Source: DASSBG01 sp965651365
Lineage (GTDB): Bacteria; Pseudomonadota; Gammaproteobacteria; Xanthomonadales; Rhodanobacteraceae
NCBI GenBank assembly: GCA_965651365.1
Contig: CBFGSA010000095.1
Span: 1-10,779 of the forward strand
Length of the DNA stretch: 10,779 nucleotides
Direction of reading: 5' to 3'
Numbering within the stretch: the stretch's first letter is position 1; each line of letters opens with the position of its first letter. A program made the position numbers and the translations under genes. The notes under the pieces are model-generated. The model searched no databases and was not told the origin of the DNA. It saw only the letters and a list, made by a program, of their open reading frames with translations. Below are positions 6,770-10,779 of this stretch, piece after piece.

Positions 6770-7456
6770 CTACACAATACGCCCATTCAGCTCCGCGAGG
6801 CCACCCAGCCTGGCGACAAAGCGGTCGCCCCGCTCCAGCGCGGCCACACCCGCTGGTGTGCCGGTGAAGATCAGGTCGCCAGCCTTCAGCTCGAACAGTC
6901 GCGACAGCTCGGCAATGATTTCCTCGACCTTCCACAGCATGTCGCCCAGTACCGCCTGCTGGCGGCGCTCGCCGTTGACTTCGAGCGACAGCACGGTATC
7001 CGCGTTCGGGGCACCGTCGGCCATCGGCCGGATCGCCGAAACCGGTGCAGAGTGATCAAAGCCTTTGGCCGTGTCCCAGGGCAGGCCCTTGGCCTTGGCT
7101 CGCGCCTGCAGGTCGCGCCGGGTCAGATCCAGACCCACGGCATGACCGAACAGGCACGCCTGCGCATCGTTCGGCGCAATGTCGCAGCCACCCCGTGCCA
7201 GCGCCACCACCATCTCCACCTCGTGGTGCAGATCCGTGGTGGCCGGCGGGTAGGGCACATCCGCGCCGTCCGTGACCACCGCATCAGCCGGCTTGGCAAA
7301 GAATACCGGCGACCCGCGCTCAACTTCCGCTCCCATCTCGCGCGCATGCGCCGCATAATTGCGCCCGATACAGAAAATCCGTCGCACCGGAAAGCGGTCA
7401 TCGCTACCCAGGATCGGGATGCTGACCGCCCGGGGTTCGGGGATGCGTGCATTCAT
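6770..7456 (-). CDS. Fumarylacetoacetate hydrolase (FAH) family protein
   Basis: FAH-family enzymes are cytosolic, metal-dependent hydrolases or decarboxylases acting on acylpyruvate-type substrates such as fumarylpyruvate, acylpyruvates or oxaloacetate. The 228-residue product matches the short single-domain group. It has IFCIGRNYAAHAREMG at 27-42, the metal-binding HHEVE at 77-81 (Glu79 and Glu81), a third acidic ligand at Asp110 in VGLDLTRRD, KGFD at 131-134 and TGTPAGV at 198-204. All expected ligands are present, so it should be active. The ATG at 7454-7456 is preceded by AAGGA at good spacing. The substrate cannot be told from sequence alone; the acylpyruvate hydrolase/oxaloacetate tautomerase type is a reasonable guess. 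It follows the permease genes by 73 bases but seems functionally unrelated to them. Confidence 0.9.
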   Translation of the reverse strand: MNARIPEPRAVSIPILGSDDRFPVRRIFCIGRNYAAHAREMGAEVERGSPVFFAKPADAVVTDGADVPYPPATTDLHHEVEMVVALARGGCDIAPNDAQACLFGHAVGLDLTRRDLQARAKAKGLPWDTAKGFDHSAPVSAIRPMADGAPNADTVLSLEVNGERRQQAVLGDMLWKVEEIIAELSRLFELKAGDLIFTGTPAGVAALERGDRFVARLGGLAELNGRIV

Positions 7457-7488
7457 CAGGGAATCCTTGGCCGTGCAAGTCTGGCAGC

Positions 7489-7494
7489 ATTGTA
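7489..7494 (-). promoter_or_regulatory. Possible -10 element for the FAH-family gene
   Basis: On the - strand TACAAT lies about 33 bases upstream of the start codon, which would give a short leader of roughly 25 bases. No good -35 element is found at normal spacing, so support is weak. Confidence 0.3.
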
Positions 7495-7498
7495 ACCA

Positions 7499-7525
7499 CG
7501 CACGCTCGGGCCACGCCCTCGTGCG
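7499..7525 (-). terminator. Possible hairpin after the permease operon
   Basis: Shortly after the second permease's stop, CGCACG and GGGC pair with GCCC and CGTGCG around a short GTG loop, with a small internal bulge. No T run follows, so it is at best a weak or Rho-assisted end, or only an RNA-stabilising stem. Confidence 0.3.
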
Positions 7526-7529
7526 CGCG

Positions 7530-8717
7530 TCAATCACGTGCCAGCGCGTGGGTCAGTGGCGCGCGCAATACCAGTAGCGATGGCAGAACCGCACTGGCAA
7601 GTCCCAGCACGGCGGTGTAGATCAGCACCCAGATCACGACCGGCAGGGTGATCGCCACCTGGAAGCCGAATGCGTGATCGCCGGTCGAAGTGGCCAAACG
7701 CATCCCCGGCGCAAGCCAGTGCATTGCGGCCAGCACCAGGATACCGGTGCCGATGGCAAACAGCAGGATTTCCAGAAACAGCGCCAGCGCCAATGACAAG
7801 TCGCCGAAGCCGAGTGCGCGCAATGTGGCCAATTCCTTGCGCCGCCCGTGAAGCGCCAGGCTGATGGCATTGCCAATCGCAATGATTGCGCCCAGGCCCA
7901 GGAATACGGCTACAGCCAGCGCGGCAAGCCGCGCATAGTGCGACAGCACCCGGACCCTGGCCGCATAGTAGGCGCGCTGCGACTGCACCCGCACGCCATA
8001 CAGGCGCTTGTCCTGGTCGATGGCGGCTGCAATCTGTGGCAAGGCATCCGGGCTGACCAGTTTCACCCACAGGACGGAAATCGCATGCGGTGCATTGAAT
8101 GCGCTCTGCAGCACGGACAGGCCGCTCCACAGCTCCGAATTCCACAATCCGCCAGGCACAAACAGCCCTGCAACCTGCCACAAATCGTCACGTATCTTCA
8201 GTTGCGCTCCCGATCTGGCCGCCGGCAGGATGCGCGCGATATCCTGCCCCGCCAGAAGCTGTTGGGTATCGGGGTTGAACTGGCCGGGCACGGTATTGGC
8301 ACCATCCTTGCCCAACAGCCGCCAGGTGGCAGCGGTGATACCGCGAAGCTGCGTGGTAATCGGGGTTCCGTCGCGCGCGCGCAGTTGCGCGCTGGCCAGG
8401 TATTGCGGTGCCACTTGCGGCTGGCCGCGGTGATCGCGGGCGATACCGGGCAGATTGCGGACAATGTCCACCACCGAATGCGACAGGCTGCTGCCAATTT
8501 CGCTGCGTGCGTCGGCCTGCAGCACGATCGCCAGGTCGCTGCGCCCGGTCGCACCGGCAAGCCGCTGAAGACCGGCCGGGATGGCAAGCATGAAGGTCAC
8601 CGTGACCGCCGCAATGGCAAAGCCGGCGATCATCAGCATGGCATGGCGCGGCCGACTGACATGACTGCGCAATCCAAAATGCAGCGCCGCGAGAACCTGT
8701 CTGGCCATCCCGAGCAT
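7530..8717 (-). CDS. FtsX/MacB-like ABC transporter permease (second of pair)
   Basis: This is a 395-residue inner-membrane permease of the MacB/FtsX superfamily, which works with an ATPase in peptide or lipoprotein export or in signalling. TM1 is at about 28-50 (MLMIAGFAIAAVTVTFMLAI), followed by a large periplasmic domain (about 55-258). Three further helices lie at about 262-288, 311-335 and 352-378. The cytoplasmic coupling motif GRRKELATLRALGF at 291-304 is typical of FtsX-domain permeases. The protein contains no cysteine. Its ATG at 8715-8717 follows the preceding permease stop after three bases, so the two are coupled and probably form a heterodimer. An internal ATG three codons on is an alternative start. 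No ATP-binding subunit is encoded in the window. Confidence 0.88.
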   Translation of the reverse strand: MLGMARQVLAALHFGLRSHVSRPRHAMLMIAGFAIAAVTVTFMLAIPAGLQRLAGATGRSDLAIVLQADARSEIGSSLSHSVVDIVRNLPGIARDHRGQPQVAPQYLASAQLRARDGTPITTQLRGITAATWRLLGKDGANTVPGQFNPDTQQLLAGQDIARILPAARSGAQLKIRDDLWQVAGLFVPGGLWNSELWSGLSVLQSAFNAPHAISVLWVKLVSPDALPQIAAAIDQDKRLYGVRVQSQRAYYAARVRVLSHYARLAALAVAVFLGLGAIIAIGNAISLALHGRRKELATLRALGFGDLSLALALFLEILLFAIGTGILVLAAMHWLAPGMRLATSTGDHAFGFQVAITLPVVIWVLIYTAVLGLASAVLPSLLVLRAPLTHALARD

Positions 8718-8720
8718 TGT

Positions 8721-9866
8721 TCAAAAACCGTTGGCGTCGGTTGGTTGTGCCTTGCGCAAGAGCAGCAACGGCAAGGCCAGGCCGCAGGCCAGCATGCCCA
8801 GCACCGTACCGCCCGCCAGCAGCACGGTGGTGGATGGCAGCGACACTTCGCCAACCAGCATGCCGATTCTCGGCGCGAGCGTCACGATCAGGCCCCAGGC
8901 CGCCAGCACGCCCAGCACTGCGCCCACAATCAGCAACGAAAAATACTGCAGCGCGAATGCGCCGGCGGCATGTCGGCGGCTGAAGCCCAGGGTAAGCAGC
9001 AGCCCGAAAACGGCCCGCCGCTGGACGGCCGCGTACGCCATCACGCTGACCACCACCAGCAGCGTGCAGGCCAGCAGCGCCAGCACCACCCACAGCAAAA
9101 TCACCTGGACCTGGCCGAACTTGCGCAGAGCGCTTTGCGCCTCGCCGCTGACCCGCGAGTAGGTGGGCGGGTCACTGGTGGCAAACCGGGCGTCGATCCC
9201 GGCGGCCAGCGCTGCGGTCCTTCCGGCGGCCACAGGATAGGCCACGATGCCTCCGGTCCTGTCGCGCTGTGCTGGCCCGGCCAGACGATTGGCATATTCG
9301 TAATGGCCGATTGCGATGTTGGAAAGATAGGGATCGCCCTCGCGATCTGGAATGATGCCCGCAATCCGGATCTCCATCGGTGCGGCACCCATGGCATTGC
9401 CGACTTGCACCCGCATGCCCCGGGTCCAGCCGCACTGCCTGGCCAGACGCGAGCCGACCAGCACGCCGGTCATGTGATCAGACCAGGCTGCAAAATCCTG
9501 TCGCGGCACGCCGTACTCGTCGGTCAGCAGCCATTCGACTCCGGGCCCACCGTAGGCATTGATGGACGCCGGCACGCCCGGCTTGCAGAACGGTCCGAGC
9601 ATGCCGATATACACCACATGCGCCACATCCGGCATGCTTTCGATAGTGTCTGCGTAGTGAATTGGCAGCATGGCACCGCTGCGCGCGTTCTGCACAAGTA
9701 TGTTGGCGTCGGCGGCATCGTCCGGCAGCTCAGGCGAAACCAGCGCCAGCAAGAACACGCTTGAAGCCAGCGCAACCGCCACCGACGCCACGGCACTCAG
9801 CGAGCGCCCGGGCGCTGCGCCGAGATGACTGGTTGCCAGCAGGAAAATCGCCCGCAGAAATCGCAC
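8721..9866 (-). CDS. FtsX/MacB-like ABC transporter permease (first of pair)
   Basis: This is a 381-residue membrane protein with the same plan as its downstream partner. TM1 lies at about 24-44 and a periplasmic MacB-like domain at about 45-250. TM2 (about 254-278), TM3 (303-330) and TM4 (345-370) follow. The coupling region QRRAVFGLLLTLGFSRR at 282-298 matches the FtsX pattern but is more diverged. The periplasmic domain holds two cysteines, at about 94 and 145. The start is GTG (9864-9866), eleven bases after the CxxC protein's stop, without a clear ribosome site, so expression probably depends on translation of the upstream gene. Substrate is unknown; position next to a small cysteine-rich precursor suggests that peptide, by inference only. 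Confidence 0.85.
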   Translation of the reverse strand: MRFLRAIFLLATSHLGAAPGRSLSAVASVAVALASSVFLLALVSPELPDDAADANILVQNARSGAMLPIHYADTIESMPDVAHVVYIGMLGPFCKPGVPASINAYGGPGVEWLLTDEYGVPRQDFAAWSDHMTGVLVGSRLARQCGWTRGMRVQVGNAMGAAPMEIRIAGIIPDREGDPYLSNIAIGHYEYANRLAGPAQRDRTGGIVAYPVAAGRTAALAAGIDARFATSDPPTYSRVSGEAQSALRKFGQVQVILLWVVLALLACTLLVVVSVMAYAAVQRRAVFGLLLTLGFSRRHAAGAFALQYFSLLIVGAVLGVLAAWGLIVTLAPRIGMLVGEVSLPSTTVLLAGGTVLGMLACGLALPLLLLRKAQPTDANGF

Positions 9867-9877
9867 CGGCGATCGCG

Positions 9878-10423
9878 TCAGCGATTTAGTACGATGGTGA
9901 CACGTACGGTGTCAAGCAAATTGGAATGCTTTGCCTCAATGGCGGCTAGTTCTTTGTCGTAGGTGGCACAAGTGTCACAAGCGTGCGGGACAGGACGGTC
10001 CAGCAAAAACAGTATGGCATACCATTTGCCGTCGCTGGGAGGCGGTACCGATGGGTCCGAAAGTGCTTGCGAAAGTAACTCCTTTGCTTGTGCGCTGGTG
10101 GGTTGTTGGGGTAATGGGTCGGTCGTTACCGATTCAGGGAAGTCTGCGGCCAAACTTTCTAACTTAGGATCAGTATCCTTCATAGACAAACGGACCATAT
10201 CTCCTTTCGGTGAGAACAACCACACCTGCGGAAGCATAAGTCTGAAGTTGATCTTGAGATTGTGCTTACCAAAAAACTCATAGTAACTCTTGGCCCAAGC
10301 CTCTCCGGACAGCCGATATCCACTTCCTGCGGGGCTCGGGGAAGCAATCACCGCGTTCGAGGGTAGCAAGAGCAGCAGAAGCATAGATAAACAAACCAGC
10401 TTCAGAATAGTGACCTTCATCAT
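9878..10423 (-). CDS. Secreted CxxC protein, possible thioredoxin-like fold
   Basis: I do not recognise a named family. The 181-residue precursor has a clear signal peptide (basic start, LLLLLLPS core, likely cleavage after Ala near residue 27). The mature protein has exactly two cysteines, Cys149 and Cys152, in HACDTCATYDKEL. They follow a predicted beta strand (WYAILFLLD) and precede a helix (ATYDKELAAIEAKHSNLL) and a final strand (VRVTIVLN). That order looks like the core of a thioredoxin fold, but the usual later cis-proline segment is missing because the protein ends there. An AAAGGAG ribosome site precedes two adjacent ATGs (10421-10423 and 10418-10420). Codons are AT-richer than in the permeases. 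It lies between the cysteine-rich peptide and the permeases in one apparent operon, so a role in disulfide handling is plausible but unproven. Confidence 0.75.
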   Translation of the reverse strand: MMKVTILKLVCLSMLLLLLLPSNAVIASPSPAGSGYRLSGEAWAKSYYEFFGKHNLKINFRLMLPQVWLFSPKGDMVRLSMKDTDPKLESLAADFPESVTTDPLPQQPTSAQAKELLSQALSDPSVPPPSDGKWYAILFLLDRPVPHACDTCATYDKELAAIEAKHSNLLDTVRVTIVLNR

Positions 10424-10457
10424 GATACTCCTTTATGATCTTTGCTCGGTGACCCAG

Positions 10458-10497
10458 CGTCGCGGGCCGGGCGATGACTCATCCCCGGTCCGCGACG
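10458..10497 (-). terminator. Strong intercistronic hairpin (attenuator or mRNA stabiliser)
   Basis: CGTCGCGG at 10458-10465 pairs perfectly with CCGCGACG at 10490-10497; one G/T wobble and then CCGGG with CCCGG extend this to a 14-pair stem with a loop of about 12 bases. It lies 23 bases after the cysteine-rich peptide gene and 34 bases before the CxxC gene. No T run follows on the - strand, so partial termination or protection of the peptide message 3' end is more likely than full termination. Confidence 0.6.
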
Positions 10498-10520
10498 ATT
10501 GTTGGAAAAGCAATTCTCTA

Positions 10521-10694
10521 TTACTGGCCGCAAATGCGCAGCACATGCCAGCAGCAGACCCAAAGATCAACGCAACCAGGAGGTGTATTGCATACACCGC
10601 ATATGGTAGCGAATGCTGCACTGGGGACTGTGGCTGCCAGGATTGCGATAGATGCAGAGAGCGCGATTGCGCGAGCTTTCACTTTCTTGAACAT
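10521..10694 (-). CDS. Small secreted cysteine-rich peptide precursor
   Basis: This 57-residue gene matches no family I can name. Residues 1-29 form a textbook signal peptide: basic MFKKVKAR, hydrophobic core IALSASIAILAATV, and an AFA cleavage site before Thr30. The predicted mature peptide is 28 residues with six cysteines at positions 32, 35, 41, 47, 48 and 54 (spacing C-x2-C-x5-C-x5-CC-x5-C), plus two tryptophans. Six cysteines allow three disulfides. GGGAG stands seven bases before the ATG at 10692-10694, strong for so small a gene. Codons are relaxed (ACA, CCT, GTT), unlike the GC-rich genes nearby. It is the first gene of a - strand set with the CxxC protein and two permeases. Bacteriocin-like, toxin-like or signalling roles are all open. 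Confidence 0.7.
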   Translation of the reverse strand: MFKKVKARAIALSASIAILAATVPSAAFATICGVCNTPPGCVDLWVCCWHVLRICGQ

Positions 10695-10779
10695 ATTGAT
10701 TCTCCCTAAGTGAACCGAAGACAATTCCTGATTAGCCCCGTTCCTCAGCCATCGAAATTACCCGCAGCCCGCAAGGCTG

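Noticed and set aside
7848..9764. 638-codon open frame on the + strand opposite the permease genes
   Set aside because: It is an antisense frame kept open by high GC content. Its translation is rich in His, Arg, Gln and Gly with no domain pattern, while the - strand frames give clear membrane proteins.
10433..10621. 62-codon - strand ORF overlapping the cysteine-rich peptide gene in another frame
   Set aside because: It has a hydrophobic stretch but no ribosome site, runs through the hairpin, and conflicts with the better-supported peptide frame.
10290..10709. 139-codon + strand ORF opposite the peptide and CxxC genes
   Set aside because: It has no ribosome site and is cysteine-rich only because it reads the opposite strand; the - strand genes have signal peptides and ribosome sites.
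10738..10760. Possible promoter for the peptide operon (TTTCGA and TAATCA with 17 bases between, - strand)
   Set aside because: Matches to sigma-70 consensus are poor on both elements; not strong enough to list.
10764..10779. Small inverted repeat CAGCC/GGCTG at the window edge
   Set aside because: It is only five pairs and truncated by the window end; it could be part of an upstream terminator but cannot be judged.

Overview
The window looks like chromosome of a GC-rich proteobacterium, probably a gammaproteobacterium. The evidence is strong G/C third-position bias, the molybdenum gene order, and GTCATTCCGG-type palindromic intergenic repeats. No rRNA, tRNA, CRISPR array or transposase gene was seen, and species cannot be named from this sequence.

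Positions 1-5881 (+ strand) form a molybdenum block. The tail of an unidentified gene overlaps moeA, followed by moaD, moaE and mobA, all nearly touching or overlapping at stop/start codons. These genes insert Mo into molybdopterin, supply the MPT synthase subunits and attach GMP. After a 300-bp spacer of nested palindromic repeats comes a molybdate/tungstate ABC importer (modA, modB, modC), so oxoanion uptake lies beside cofactor assembly. A 162-bp imperfect palindrome lies exactly across the modB-modC junction. It encodes the last 25 ModB residues and the modB stop, and separates a strong Shine-Dalgarno sequence from the modC domain start.

Positions 5882-7456 hold a convergent spacer, mscL (large mechanosensitive channel, - strand), a 170-bp spacer with one more copy of the palindromic repeat, and a fumarylacetoacetate hydrolase family gene (- strand).

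Positions 7530-10694 (- strand, read right to left) are the accessory-looking part and the best candidate for an undescribed system. In order: a 57-residue precursor with a signal peptide and a 28-residue mature part carrying six cysteines; a strong intercistronic hairpin; a secreted 181-residue protein whose only mature cysteines form a CxxC motif in a possible thioredoxin-like context; and two FtsX/MacB-type ABC permeases. The first two genes have more relaxed, AT-richer codons than their neighbours. A working idea is production, oxidative folding and export (or sensing) of a small disulfide-rich peptide. No matching ATPase is visible; it could lie beyond position 10779 or elsewhere.
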